A DNA stretch of 64,000 bases. It comes from Vespa crabro (Eukaryota; Arthropoda; Insecta; Hymenoptera; Vespidae). The notes beneath the pieces are model-generated. The model was not told the DNA's origin. It searched no databases and saw nothing but the letters and a program-made list of their open reading frames with translations. The DNA is taken from assembly GCF_910589235.1 (NCBI RefSeq), contig NC_060958.1, positions 10,969,437 to 11,033,436 of the forward strand. The letters run 5' to 3'. Numbering within the stretch: position 1 is the first letter of the stretch; each line of letters starts with the position of its first letter. Made by a program: the position numbers and the translations under genes. Shown here in pieces: positions 63,906 to 64,000 of this stretch.

Positions 63906-64000
63906 GTATGACTACAAACACATCATTTTATTTTTTTTTTTATAATATATTATTTCATACAGATATGTAGAAAAATTATGGAATTTATGGAATTTAGCGA

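Overview
The window is nuclear DNA from an insect, most likely an aculeate hymenopteran such as a bee, wasp or ant. The evidence is a very AT-rich background, short introns (mostly 60-350 bp, GT-AG), dense simple repeats and tightly packed, typically insect orthologues. The species cannot be fixed from the sequence. Products were assigned by eye from recalled family sequences. Exon borders were chained by reading frame, so each multi-exon model closes without an internal stop.

Layout. Bases 1-12,700 are dominated by microsatellites, mainly long (GA)n tracts on the + strand. The only convincing coding piece there is the transmembrane terminal exon of syntaxin 1A, so this block looks like intron plus long 3' UTR of that neuronal SNARE gene. 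From 12.7 kb the window is gene-dense: a TP53I13/DUF3105-type secreted protein (-), POLD2 (-), PTCD2 (+), VPS8 (+), an unrecognised 266-aa protein (-), USP36/scrawny (-), a frameshifted orphan ORF pair (+), tRNA-Gln(TTG) (-), PAIP1 (+), a secreted dumpy-like EGF protein (+), PINK1 (+), Rab3GAP2 (-), POLA1 (+), FIGNL1 (+), a decayed UBL7 relic (-) and the 5' end of an ORP9-type oxysterol-binding protein (+, cut by the window end).

Functional themes. POLD2, POLA1 and FIGNL1 serve DNA replication and repair. VPS8 (CORVET), Rab3GAP2, syntaxin 1A and ORP9 serve membrane traffic and lipid exchange. PINK1 and PTCD2 are mitochondrial. USP36 and PAIP1 act in ubiquitin and translation control. This looks like ordinary eukaryotic neighbourhood rather than an operon. 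Two head-to-head pairs (POLD2/PTCD2 and Rab3GAP2/POLA1) probably share promoter regions.

No novel multi-gene system was found. The points most worth a second look are the UBL7 relic with several independent lesions, two introns that only work with GC-AG borders, the orphan 266-aa gene, the frameshifted ORF pair near 33 kb, the possible alternative syntaxin exon, and a recurrent AGATGGCGC-type motif near gene starts.
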